Assembly: GCA_033238645.1 (NCBI GenBank)
Contig: BQXR01000009.1
Location: 1-64,000 of the forward strand
Direction: 5' to 3'
DNA from: Thiomicrorhabdus sp033238645
Lineage (GTDB): Bacteria > Pseudomonadota > Gammaproteobacteria > Thiomicrospirales > Thiomicrospiraceae
DNA: 64,000 nt
Below are positions 1 through 8,096 of this stretch, one piece after another. The notes beneath the pieces are model-generated. The model was given only the letters and a program-made list of their open reading frames with translations. It was not told the origin of the DNA and ran no database searches. The translations under genes and the position numbers were made by a program. The number at the start of each line of letters is the position of its first letter. Positions within the stretch are counted from its first letter, which is position 1.

Positions 1-2171
1 TTCATCGTATACACCTGGATTTTTTATATGCGGATCATGCAGTTTCTGCAATCCCCTTTAATGCCGTTGAAAGTTTAAAGGGGGACAATGAGCTGGTTCA
101 AGTATGGCGAGATCATGCTGAGGAGCAGGCTGCGATCAATCGTTTAATGGAACTGGGGTTCACCAGTATTCCAAATGAATCAGGCAAGGGGCTATTCTTT
201 ATTGCGCTATCTAATAACTACTTAGAAAGCATCACTCTCTGGCAAGGTTTTATGCTGAACGTTATTCCTCAATTATTGGAGGCTAACTGGTTGATTGAAA
301 AAGAGGAATACTTCCAGCTCACTTTTCACCAAGATAATGAGTGGCATAGTGAAGTTGAGGGCGATAGTGATTGGTTTGAACTACGCTTTGATATCATGGT
401 TAATGATAAAAAATATCCATTATTACCATTAATCACCAATATTCTAAGTCAGTACGATGTACAACAATTACCTGAAGTCATCACCGTTCCCCTCGAAAAT
501 AATGAATATGTGATGCTGCCCCGTGAAAAAATTATGCCAGTGGTAGATGTGTTATATGAGTTATATAACAGTCGCAGTTTGACGGATGATGGCGCACTTA
601 AGATGTCTCGTTTTGATGCCGCGCGTTTAGATGATCTTGAGAAGATTGAACATCATGAGTTGCATTGGCAAGAAGGAGATACACTACGTGAACTGGGTAA
701 AAAACTGAATGATTTTGATGGCATACAAGCAGTAAGGCCACCAAAAGGTCTGGAAATAGAGCTGCGTGATTATCAACAGCTGGGGTTGAATTGGTTACAG
801 TTCTTACGTGAATACCAATTTGCTGGTGTACTGGCTGATGATATGGGCTTGGGCAAAACCGTACAGACCTTGGCGCATCTCTTATTAGAAAAAGAACAGG
901 GGCGTATGCTGTCGCCGTGCTTGATTATTGCGCCGACCAGCTTAATGAGCAATTGGCAGCGTGAAGCACACAAGTTTACACCTGAGCTGAAGGTATTGAT
1001 TTTGCAGGGGGCAGATCGACATCAGCATTTTGATCACCTCGATCAATATGATTTGATTCTAAGCACCTATCCACTGCTGGTGCGTGATGAAGCAGTATTG
1101 ATGCAACACACCTATCACTACCTTGTTTTAGACGAAGCGCAGGTGATTAAAAACCCAAAATCAAAGGCTGCAAAGGTGGTTAGGCATCTTAAAACCGAGC
1201 ATCGACTCTGTTTAACCGGTACACCAATGGAAAATCATTTGGGTGAGTTATGGTCACTGTTTGATTTTTTAATGCCCGGTCTTCTGGGTGATTCAAAGCA
1301 GTTCAATCAATTATTTAGAACGCCAATTGAAAAACACCAAGACTATGAGCAGCGTAAACGCTTGAGTAAACGTGTAGCTCCCTTTATGTTGCGTCGTACC
1401 AAAGGTGAGGTTGCCAGTGAGTTACCTACTAAGAGTGAGATTATTCGTACGGTTTCATTGGGGCCTAAACAGGCGGCGTTGTATGAAGGTATTCGCATCT
1501 CTATGGAAAAGAAGGTGCGTGATGCTATCGCTAGCAAAGGCTTGGCGCGTAGCCATATTACCATTTTAGATGCACTACTTAAATTACGTCAGTGTTGCTG
1601 TGACCCTCAACTGCTTAAATTAAAGCAGGCAGAAAGTGTACATAGCTCTGCCAAGCTTGAACTATTAATGACCTTATTGCCTGAGATGGTGGAAGAGGGA
1701 CGGCGTATTCTTTTGTTCTCTTCGTTCACACAGATGCTGGGTATTATCGAACAGCAGTTAATTGAATATGATATCAGTTACAGCAAGCTCACAGGGCAAA
1801 CCCGCAAGCGTGACGAAGCAATCGAACGCTTTACCAGTGGTCAAGCCGATGTATTCCTAATCAGTCTTAAAGCAGGTGGTGTTGGTCTTAACTTGACTGA
1901 GGCAGATACAGTGATTCATTATGATCCATGGTGGAATCCAGCGGCAGAGAATCAAGCTACTGACCGTGCTCATCGTATAGGGCAGAAAAAAGCGGTGTTT
2001 GTTTATAAATTAATTACTGAAAATACACTGGAAGAGAAAATTATAGCCATGCAGGCTAAAAAGCAGGCGTTAATTAATGGTATATATGAGAAAGATAATA
2101 CTGAAGGGGCATCATCACTCACCAAGGATGATCTACGGAGTCTGCTTGCACCATTGGCTGGTGAGGTTTAA
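1..2171 (+). CDS. SNF2-family DNA-dependent ATPase/helicase, C-terminal part (cut by window start)
   Basis: Superfamily 2 ATPase of the SNF2/Rad54 type, expected to translocate on double-stranded DNA and remodel nucleoprotein. The frame is open from the first bases, so the ATG at 147 is internal and the gene starts outside the window. Visible motifs: Walker A DDMGLGKT (nt about 838-861), Walker B/motif II DEAQ (about 1131-1142), motif III LTGTPMEN, and the C-terminal helicase signature DRAHRIGQ (about 1960-1983). The middle has a Cys-rich QCCCDPQL segment typical of bacterial SNF2 proteins. The N-terminal part in view has no motif I recognise; bacterial relatives often carry a SWIM zinc finger upstream, which would lie outside. 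The 139 bp to the next gene show no clear terminator. Confidence 0.93.
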   Translation, partial: HRIHLDFLYADHAVSAIPFNAVESLKGDNELVQVWRDHAEEQAAINRLMELGFTSIPNESGKGLFFIALSNNYLESITLWQGFMLNVIPQLLEANWLIEKEEYFQLTFHQDNEWHSEVEGDSDWFELRFDIMVNDKKYPLLPLITNILSQYDVQQLPEVITVPLENNEYVMLPREKIMPVVDVLYELYNSRSLTDDGALKMSRFDAARLDDLEKIEHHELHWQEGDTLRELGKKLNDFDGIQAVRPPKGLEIELRDYQQLGLNWLQFLREYQFAGVLADDMGLGKTVQTLAHLLLEKEQGRMLSPCLIIAPTSLMSNWQREAHKFTPELKVLILQGADRHQHFDHLDQYDLILSTYPLLVRDEAVLMQHTYHYLVLDEAQVIKNPKSKAAKVVRHLKTEHRLCLTGTPMENHLGELWSLFDFLMPGLLGDSKQFNQLFRTPIEKHQDYEQRKRLSKRVAPFMLRRTKGEVASELPTKSEIIRTVSLGPKQAALYEGIRISMEKKVRDAIASKGLARSHITILDALLKLRQCCCDPQLLKLKQAESVHSSAKLELLMTLLPEMVEEGRRILLFSSFTQMLGIIEQQLIEYDISYSKLTGQTRKRDEAIERFTSGQADVFLISLKAGGVGLNLTEADTVIHYDPWWNPAAENQATDRAHRIGQKKAVFVYKLITENTLEEKIIAMQAKKQALINGIYEKDNTEGASSLTKDDLRSLLAPLAGEV

Positions 2172-2309
2172 TGGAAAAGTAAAAACCAGATCCCATTCCC
2201 TTTTTGTTATTATTCAGAGATGAAGTATTACTTTGAATATGCTTAGCAACCATTGCACTTTTATTGTTGTATTTTTGTTAAAAATTAAACTAGGAAATTT
2301 AATTCTCAG

Positions 2310-3539
2310 ATGAAATTAAAACAGATAAACATTGAAAATTTTCGCTCTATTGAACAGCTTACACTTAACTTAGGCGAACGTTTGACATTACTAATTGGTG
2401 AAAATGGTTCTGGTAAAACCAGTGTTTTAAATGCTATATCGATTGGCTTGGGGGCTGTGGTAACACACTTACCTAATGTTACTGGTATTTCATTTAAAAA
2501 AAATGGTGACTTAAGAAAATCAGCAGGTCATCGAGCACCCTATGCGCGTGTTAGTTTAGAAATGTTAGAGGGTGTGACTTGGGATAGAGTTTTAAAGCGA
2601 GACAAGAGCCGAAGTACCTTAAAAAGTTTACCTTCTACAACTGGGATTAAACAGCTAGAACAATATTTGAACGAGAGAGTAATTGATCCTTTTAACCAGG
2701 ACAGGCCATTTAACCTACCTTTATTTGTTTCTTATGGAGTAAGTCGTGCATTGTTGGATGTACCTTTACGCCGTAAAGGCTTTTCAAACTCGCATTCAAG
2801 GTTTGATGCTTTGGCGGGCGCTTTAAACGCCGACAGCCGCTTTAAATCTGCTTTTATTTGGTTTTACAACAAGGAAAATGAAGAGCACCGTCTGCAAAAA
2901 GAGAGTCGCAGCTTTGATGTAAGCTTGCCAGAGTTGAATGCTGTGCGCTTCGCCATCGAGGAAATGTTTATTGGTCTTTCCGAGCCGCACATTAAAGTAA
3001 ATCCGTTGCAGTTTGTTGTGAAAAAAGATGGGCAATTTTTAAATATTGATCAATTAAGTGATGGTTATAAAACTTTATTAGGCTTGGTAATTGATTTGAG
3101 TTCCAGAATGGCTATGGCGAATCCACATTCCTCTCAACCTTTAGCTGAAGAAGCCATTGTGATGATTGATGAAGTGGATTTACATTTACATCCTGCTTGG
3201 CAAAAAACAGTAATTGGAGACTTGCTAAGAACTTTTCCTAATACTCAATTTATAGTAACTACTCACAGTCCATATATTGTGGAAGCGGTGAATAATTCTT
3301 TAAAACGTTTTCAAGTAAACCATTTATTATCACAGAATGATGTCAGCAAACCTGTGCAAAAAGTTGTGCCTCTGTCGGCTTCAGAAGTAACAGCTTATGT
3401 CATGACGCATCAGGGTGCACAACCCATGCTAGATAATAAACTTGGGTTAATAGATGATAAGTTATTAGCCAATTTAAATGATATTAATGCTCTCTATGAT
3501 GAAATGCGTGATCTCGAATGGAAAGCTCAACATGGTTGA
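2310..3539 (+). CDS. AAA-family ATPase (RecF/OLD-like, AAA_21 type)
   Basis: ATPase of the ABC/SMC-like AAA_21 group, seen in stand-alone repair-type proteins and in many two-gene phage-defence systems. Residues 30-37 are the Walker A GENGSGKT; a Walker B IDEVDLHLHP lies at about 286-295 and the H-loop TTHSP at about 317. There is no Toprim domain: the 409 residues end shortly after the ATPase core, so this is not a full OLD nuclease. The start has only a weak AGGA upstream. The last eight bases overlap the start of the next gene (ATGGTTGA arrangement), implying translational coupling and a shared function. Family level is secure; the defence role is inference. Confidence 0.88.
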   Translation: MKLKQINIENFRSIEQLTLNLGERLTLLIGENGSGKTSVLNAISIGLGAVVTHLPNVTGISFKKNGDLRKSAGHRAPYARVSLEMLEGVTWDRVLKRDKSRSTLKSLPSTTGIKQLEQYLNERVIDPFNQDRPFNLPLFVSYGVSRALLDVPLRRKGFSNSHSRFDALAGALNADSRFKSAFIWFYNKENEEHRLQKESRSFDVSLPELNAVRFAIEEMFIGLSEPHIKVNPLQFVVKKDGQFLNIDQLSDGYKTLLGLVIDLSSRMAMANPHSSQPLAEEAIVMIDEVDLHLHPAWQKTVIGDLLRTFPNTQFIVTTHSPYIVEAVNNSLKRFQVNHLLSQNDVSKPVQKVVPLSASEVTAYVMTHQGAQPMLDNKLGLIDDKLLANLNDINALYDEMRDLEWKAQHG

Positions 3540-4032
3540 TATAGAGCCTTTTAATCATTGTATTTGTCTGCGCATGGTAAATCACCAAAGTTTATGCGAT
3601 GGCAAACATGGGTTTTCCGAACAAGGAAAAAAAGTTAGATTTTCTACTAGATCCGGTGAAAGTCTCATGACGGTAGTCATGGATGGTTGCATTCTTACAG
3701 ACCAACAGCTTAAGTGTGATGGGCTGTTTTTCTTTCAATCATCAAGCAAAAATCTTGTGTGCTTAGTCGAGTTAAAAGGCGCAAACCATATAGCTCATGC
3801 TTTTGAACAGTTAGCGTTTGTACAAAAACATCGAGATGAATATATCCAACTCAAGCAGGCTTTTACTACCAATAGCGTAGGACAATTACAAGAAAAAGCT
3901 TTTATCGTGAGTAATGGCAGCTTATCAAAAGTTGAACATGAGAAGCTTGAGAACCAGCATAGTATTAGAGTCACCGCTATTTTGCATAGTGAAGCAACTA
4001 CCCCAGTGCCAGATTTAAGAAATTATATCTAA
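3532..4032 (+). CDS. Small PD-(D/E)xK-like protein coupled to the AAA ATPase
   Basis: A 166-residue protein I do not recognise as a named family. I chose the ATG at 3532, which overlaps the ATPase stop; the frame is open further upstream (an ATG at 3478) but that would overlap the ATPase by over 60 bases. A likely nuclease core is visible: Asp63 (KCDGLFFF) followed by Glu80-x-Lys82 in VCLVELKG, then a helix HAFEQLAFV. The D...ExK spacing and beta-strand context resemble the PD-(D/E)xK superfamily. It has no membrane segment or signal peptide. Coupling to an AAA ATPase suggests ATPase sensor plus nuclease effector. The nuclease call rests on a short motif only. Confidence 0.7.
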   Translation: MVDIEPFNHCICLRMVNHQSLCDGKHGFSEQGKKVRFSTRSGESLMTVVMDGCILTDQQLKCDGLFFFQSSSKNLVCLVELKGANHIAHAFEQLAFVQKHRDEYIQLKQAFTTNSVGQLQEKAFIVSNGSLSKVEHEKLENQHSIRVTAILHSEATTPVPDLRNYI

Positions 4033-4106
4033 TTCAAACTCAAGAGTAGATGATAATAGCTTTATTTTAAATAAAAGGGAAAGGGTGTCTCTTACCCTCG
4101 GAGAAG

Positions 4107-4126
4107 CCCCCCCCCTGCTCAAAATA
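4107..4126 (+). repeat. C-tract repeat copy 1
   Basis: C9 followed by TGCTCAAAATAT. It sits between two convergent genes, the nuclease-like gene and the 399-residue orphan. Member of the dispersed family CCCCCCCTGCTCAAAAT. Confidence 0.8.
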
Positions 4127-4201
4127 TATAACCAAAGTTTTTATACACTACAAAATCGCTAAAAAGCGATTTTTGTTTAGTAAACATCACTCTATCAAGA
4201 G

Positions 4202-5401
4202 TTAATCTGACTTTGGTAGACTATTCGCTAACCAGAGATGTAGATCAGAGAGTTGTTTTGCCCCTGGCAGGACATTCTCCTCGCCACGTACTCGAATGAT
4301 CTTGTGAGCTGCACTGAGATCATCTTTAGGTTGAGTCTGTATCAACACGCCCCATAGTCCATCTGCATCTTGCCAAGCAAGCAAGGAATGCTCTTCAAGC
4401 ATCTCGCTTGTCCACCACGCATGTTCCTGTAGATTACTTAGACGAATCCAATCCTGCCAATCATTTAATACCGTCAGCTCACTAGAGAGCCTCAGTTTTA
4501 AGGCTAAGTAACTGGTTTCGATAATCTCTTTGATACTACCTGCATTTTTCATAGCAAAGACCTTAGGGCCCATCGCTAACCATTTTTGGTAAAGGTCTGT
4601 CACTTCCACTAGGTAACGACAGTGACCAATCTTATCCACCTCAATGGTTTCCAGCTTTAACCACTCGGCAAGTGTATACGCATCCTCAAGCAGAGCGACC
4701 ATGCTTTGGCACTGCATAGGTCGGCAAGGTAGTTGCGCTAAAGCGAGATGTAGCCCACTACCAATCAACTCTGGGAAATAAGCCGCTAGTGACAGAGCCA
4801 TAGAGTTAATTCTGGGTAGAGACTGTAAAGCGGTTAAACGCTTGTCATCCATTAAACAGATCTCAACCTGCTCGGCGATCTTTTCGTTCACCATACGTAA
4901 GCGTAAGTTACGCAAGAATTTGACCGTCTCATGTTTACCCGGCCAACCAACTTGAGTCACTATATCTTGGCGTTTACCAGACATCAGCGCGACAATTTCT
5001 GGCTCTTCTAAAGAAGTAGCCATTAATCGCCAAGCGAGCATTGGGGCATGATCCAGCAGTTCTAAAACTTGCGGGTATTTGCCTGCATAATGCAGTAGTT
5101 TGAGTTGATGGGTTGGAAAAAGTGCACAACTATCTTGCACCCATTGAGGAATCTGTTTTCGCCAATAAGAAATTTGCGAATAATTGGACCAAGCCAGTAC
5201 TTTGAGTTGGCTTGGGTAATTGGGAATCGCTATCGAGCTCATGGTCAGAGCGTCCCAGCTAGGGACTTCAACTACGCCAAGTTCGTGCACCAGTTTACGG
5301 CAATCAATCCATAAGGTCTGTTCGCTTTCATCCCAATAGCAATGTTGCGCCAACTGCTTTTGTTTTAACTCTTCTGCCGTTAACGGCATTTGATTAAGCA
5401 C
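4202..5401 (-). CDS. Hypothetical protein, 399 residues
   Basis: I do not recognise this protein. It is soluble-looking, rich in Leu, Trp and Glu, with no signal peptide or transmembrane segment. It reads as mostly helical, with Trp-rich patches such as WSNYSQISYW and WQDWIRL, and a C-terminal section (IIRVRGEENVLPGAKQL) that might be a small folded domain. No catalytic motif is evident. It ends facing the ATPase/nuclease pair across 169 bp that contain a C-tract repeat, and its 5' end lies 28 bp from the rlmI stop, so the two may be co-transcribed with rlmI first. Confidence 0.8.
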   Translation of the reverse strand: MLNQMPLTAEELKQKQLAQHCYWDESEQTLWIDCRKLVHELGVVEVPSWDALTMSSIAIPNYPSQLKVLAWSNYSQISYWRKQIPQWVQDSCALFPTHQLKLLHYAGKYPQVLELLDHAPMLAWRLMATSLEEPEIVALMSGKRQDIVTQVGWPGKHETVKFLRNLRLRMVNEKIAEQVEICLMDDKRLTALQSLPRINSMALSLAAYFPELIGSGLHLALAQLPCRPMQCQSMVALLEDAYTLAEWLKLETIEVDKIGHCRYLVEVTDLYQKWLAMGPKVFAMKNAGSIKEIIETSYLALKLRLSSELTVLNDWQDWIRLSNLQEHAWWTSEMLEEHSLLAWQDADGLWGVLIQTQPKDDLSAAHKIIRVRGEENVLPGAKQLSDLHLWLANSLPKSD

Positions 5402-5429
5402 TATCGTTCTTTCATTGGGTCTTTAACGC

Positions 5430-6623
5430 TTACCAACTCGGGCTCACTTTAAAGAACAGTGTTTTGATATATTCTGTTTCAGGCACAGCTGGGTGAATTG
5501 GGTGATCTGGCCCTTGATGCCCCTGCTCAAATAACTGAACAGTACGGTCAATATGGCGTGCAGCTGACTGGACTGCGTTTAACAAGTTATCACGTGTCAT
5601 ATGATGTGAACACGAAGCAGAAACCAAAATACCTTCCTTATCTAATACACGCATCGCAATTTCATTAATACGACGGTAGGCTTCAGAACCTTGTTTAAAG
5701 TCTTTTTTACGTTTTACAAACGCAGGAGGATCAACAATAACCACATCAAACTTGTGACCTTCACTACGCAATGCATTCAACACATCAAAAGCGTTGCCTT
5801 GAATGGTTGTCATCTTATCGGTGACACCATTCAGTTCTGCATTGATATCGACACCATCTAACGCAGACTCAGAAGAATCTACACAAGTCACTTCCGCAGC
5901 GCCAGCATTGGCCGCAGCAACCCCCCAACCACCAAGGTAACTAAAGACATCTAATACACGCTTACCTTCAACCATTGTCTGTAAACGACCACGCGCCATA
6001 CGGTGATCATAGAACCAACCTGTTTTTTGACCGCCTTCGACAGGAATAGAGAACTTAGTACCGTTCTCTTCTATAATTAGCTCTTCAGGCATCTTACCTA
6101 AAACGACTTCTTCGTACAGAGGAAGCCCTTCTAAAGTACGACTAGGCGTGTCATTTTTCATGACAATTGCTTGAGGGTGGTACAAGTTTTCAAGAATCTG
6201 CACGATATCGTCTTTAACGACTTCCATGCCCGCTGTAGTAATCTGCACGGCAAAAACATCACCAAAACGATCAACGACTAATCCAGGAAGACCATCAGAA
6301 TCGCCAAATACCAAACGGTAGTAAGGCTGATCAAAAGCCATTTCACGTAGCTCTTGTGCTGCTTGAATACGTTTCTTTAAGAATTTAAGGTTTAACTCAA
6401 GCTTAGGACTACGGCTTAAAATACGTGCACAAATCAGCGTATTTGGATTAACGAAACCCATGCCTAATGGCTTACCATTTGAAGCTTCGATAATAACCTG
6501 CTGACCCGCGTCAAAACTTTTTAGCGGTGTTACAACAGTATCAACTTCATTACTGAAAACCCAAGTATGCCCCTGCTTGATGCGGCGCTCTTCATTTTTC
6601 TTTAATCGTAAACTCGGTAACAT
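5430..6623 (-). CDS. rlmI: 23S rRNA (cytosine-5)-methyltransferase RlmI
   Basis: SAM-dependent methyltransferase making m5C1962 in 23S rRNA. The 397 residues match the family length. The N-terminal PUA domain (LRLKKNEERRIKQGHTWVFSNEV) binds RNA; the Rossmann domain has motif I VLDVFSYLGGWGVAAA, and the catalytic region carries VDPPAFVKRKKDF with SCSHHM after it. The C-terminal FEQGHQGPDHPIHP is a family signature. It stands alone, 147 bp downstream of gcvH with a terminator between, so it probably has its own promoter. Confidence 0.95.
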   Translation of the reverse strand: MLPSLRLKKNEERRIKQGHTWVFSNEVDTVVTPLKSFDAGQQVIIEASNGKPLGMGFVNPNTLICARILSRSPKLELNLKFLKKRIQAAQELREMAFDQPYYRLVFGDSDGLPGLVVDRFGDVFAVQITTAGMEVVKDDIVQILENLYHPQAIVMKNDTPSRTLEGLPLYEEVVLGKMPEELIIEENGTKFSIPVEGGQKTGWFYDHRMARGRLQTMVEGKRVLDVFSYLGGWGVAAANAGAAEVTCVDSSESALDGVDINAELNGVTDKMTTIQGNAFDVLNALRSEGHKFDVVIVDPPAFVKRKKDFKQGSEAYRRINEIAMRVLDKEGILVSASCSHHMTRDNLLNAVQSAARHIDRTVQLFEQGHQGPDHPIHPAVPETEYIKTLFFKVSPSW

Positions 6624-6691
6624 AGTGTTCTTCTTTTGGTCTGTGTTGAAAGGTCTTATTCGCTATGCAAATGAAAACTTTTAAAATATGG

Positions 6692-6720
6692 AAAAAAAGA
6701 AAGAGGCCACGCCTCTTCTT
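6692..6720 (-). terminator. Rho-independent terminator after gcvH
   Basis: On the minus strand a perfect stem GAAGAGGC-GTG-GCCTCTTTC is followed by a T run. It lies about 50 bp past the gcvH stop and would stop transcription before rlmI. Confidence 0.85.
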
Positions 6721-6770
6721 TAAAAACCGCTAAAACTTATCGCTCAAAAATATAAGCAGGCATAAGATTT

Positions 6771-7157
6771 TTAGCCATCAATTAAGTTTTGATAGTCACT
6801 GTCTGACAGTAACTCTTCTAGCTCAGTTTCATCATGAGGCGTAATTTTAAATAACCAACCGCTGTCATAAGGCTCTTCATTAATCAGCTCAGGATCATCT
6901 TCCAACGCTTCATTAATCTCAATAATTTCACCACTGATAGGTGAACAAATATCTGAAGCTGCTTTAACAGACTCCAATGACATCACTTCATCACCCGCCT
7001 GAGAATAGCCCCCTAATTCTGGAAAGGTTACACTCATCAACTCTCCCAGTGACTCTTGGGCAAAATCTGTAATACCAACAATGGCATTACCATCTTCATC
7101 AATATAGACCCACTCATGGCTCTCTGCATACTTAAGATGACCTGGTAAAACACTCAT
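6771..7157 (-). CDS. gcvH: Glycine cleavage system H protein
   Basis: Lipoyl carrier that shuttles the aminomethyl group between the P, T and L proteins of glycine cleavage. The 128 residues match the family. The lipoylation site is Lys65 in ESVKAASD, followed by the usual SPISGEIIEIN turn and GWLFKI near the C-terminus. No gcvT, gcvP or lpd lies nearby, so the gene is solitary here. It ends in a clear terminator. I saw no glycine riboswitch in the upstream 150 bp. A solitary H protein can also serve lipoate relay, but the sequence is canonical. Confidence 0.95.
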   Translation of the reverse strand: MSVLPGHLKYAESHEWVYIDEDGNAIVGITDFAQESLGELMSVTFPELGGYSQAGDEVMSLESVKAASDICSPISGEIIEINEALEDDPELINEEPYDSGWLFKITPHDETELEELLSDSDYQNLIDG

Positions 7158-7310
7158 AACGACTTCCTTAAAATTGGTGACTCAATATTAGCGCTAATTG
7201 TACCCTTTCCCTCTAGTCAACAACAATAAAAGTGACGACAAATTCCCTGCTATTTCATTTACATAATAGAGAGCCTGGCGCTTTGAAATGCACTTAAGAT
7301 CGATCAGAGC

Positions 7311-7979
7311 TCAAAACTGAGTAATGGTTGAGGTGACAACCCCCCAGATAACAATGTCTGACTCCTCTCTGACCAGAATGGGTGGATAGTTGTCATTTTC
7401 AGGAACAAGCCATGTACCCGTTGATTTCATTGATAGACGCTTTACCGTCAGCTCACCATCTAAAGCCGCAATGACGATCTTGCCATCTTTAGGCTCAATA
7501 CTTCGATCAACAACCAAGGTATCACCATCTTTAATGCCTATATTTTTCATGGAATCGCCCTCCACCACCAACAGAAAGGTCGCCTCTTTATTGCGGATTA
7601 ACTTCTCATTCAGATCCAGACGTTCCTCGATATAGTCATCAGCAGGACTCGGAAAACCTGCCACCACTTTGTGACTATAGAGCGGTAACAAAACGGCCTC
7701 TTCTGTCTCAGCAGGCAGATACCAAGCAAAAGGTTGATTTGCGACTGTCATGGGAGTGGTTTTTAATAAACTTGAATTTTGTCCCTGAGGCTCACTCTGT
7801 AATTTTAACCAAGCCTGTATGGATGCCACCTTAGATTCAGGTACTCGTAGCACTTTAGTCGGCTCACCAAACTGACCAGAACCTTTTTTACGACCCGCAC
7901 CCGCTCGTACTCCACCATGCTCTTTTATAACAAGTTCACTGTTTTCCGATAAAGATGTTTGACCTATTTTCTGATCCAT
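7311..7979 (-). CDS. umuD: UmuD-type S24 peptidase, polymerase V accessory subunit
   Basis: Self-cleaving LexA-like S24 peptidase. Catalytic Ser143 (EGDSMKN) and Lys180 (DGELTVKRL) are present, and the predicted autocleavage bond is Ala107-Gly108 before FPSPADDY. At 222 residues it is longer than Escherichia UmuD because of an N-terminal extension with RAGAGRKKGSGQFGEPTK, a basic segment found in chromosomal UmuD-like proteins of other gammaproteobacteria. It is divergent from umuC across 117 bp instead of the usual umuDC order. I found no canonical CTGT-N8-ACAG LexA box in the shared upstream region, so SOS control is not shown. Confidence 0.9.
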   Translation of the reverse strand: MDQKIGQTSLSENSELVIKEHGGVRAGAGRKKGSGQFGEPTKVLRVPESKVASIQAWLKLQSEPQGQNSSLLKTTPMTVANQPFAWYLPAETEEAVLLPLYSHKVVAGFPSPADDYIEERLDLNEKLIRNKEATFLLVVEGDSMKNIGIKDGDTLVVDRSIEPKDGKIVIAALDGELTVKRLSMKSTGTWLVPENDNYPPILVREESDIVIWGVVTSTITQF

Positions 7980-8064
7980 TAGACTCTATTAAACCTTATC
8001 TTGATTTATGTTACATCTTTCATAGTATACTAAAAAGGCAGTCATATTTTTAATTAACACACTG

Positions 8065-8080
8065 CCCCCCCTGCCCAAAA
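8065..8080 (+). repeat. C-tract repeat copy 2 (variant)
   Basis: C7 followed by TGCCCAAAA, a one-base variant of the TGCTCAAAA core. It ends 16 bp before the umuC start codon, inside the umuD-umuC intergenic region. Confidence 0.7.
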
Positions 8081-8096
8081 CTGAGAATTAATCAAT

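Noticed and set aside
5512..5530. CCCCTGCTCAAATAA in rlmI as a repeat copy
   Set aside because: Only four C, and it encodes the conserved FEQGHQG motif.
7158..7310. Glycine riboswitch upstream of gcvH
   Set aside because: None of the conserved glycine-aptamer purine-rich segments are present on the minus strand.
7980..8096. SOS box between umuD and umuC
   Set aside because: No CTGT-N8-ACAG or close variant is visible; only AT-rich promoter-like sequence and a C-tract repeat.
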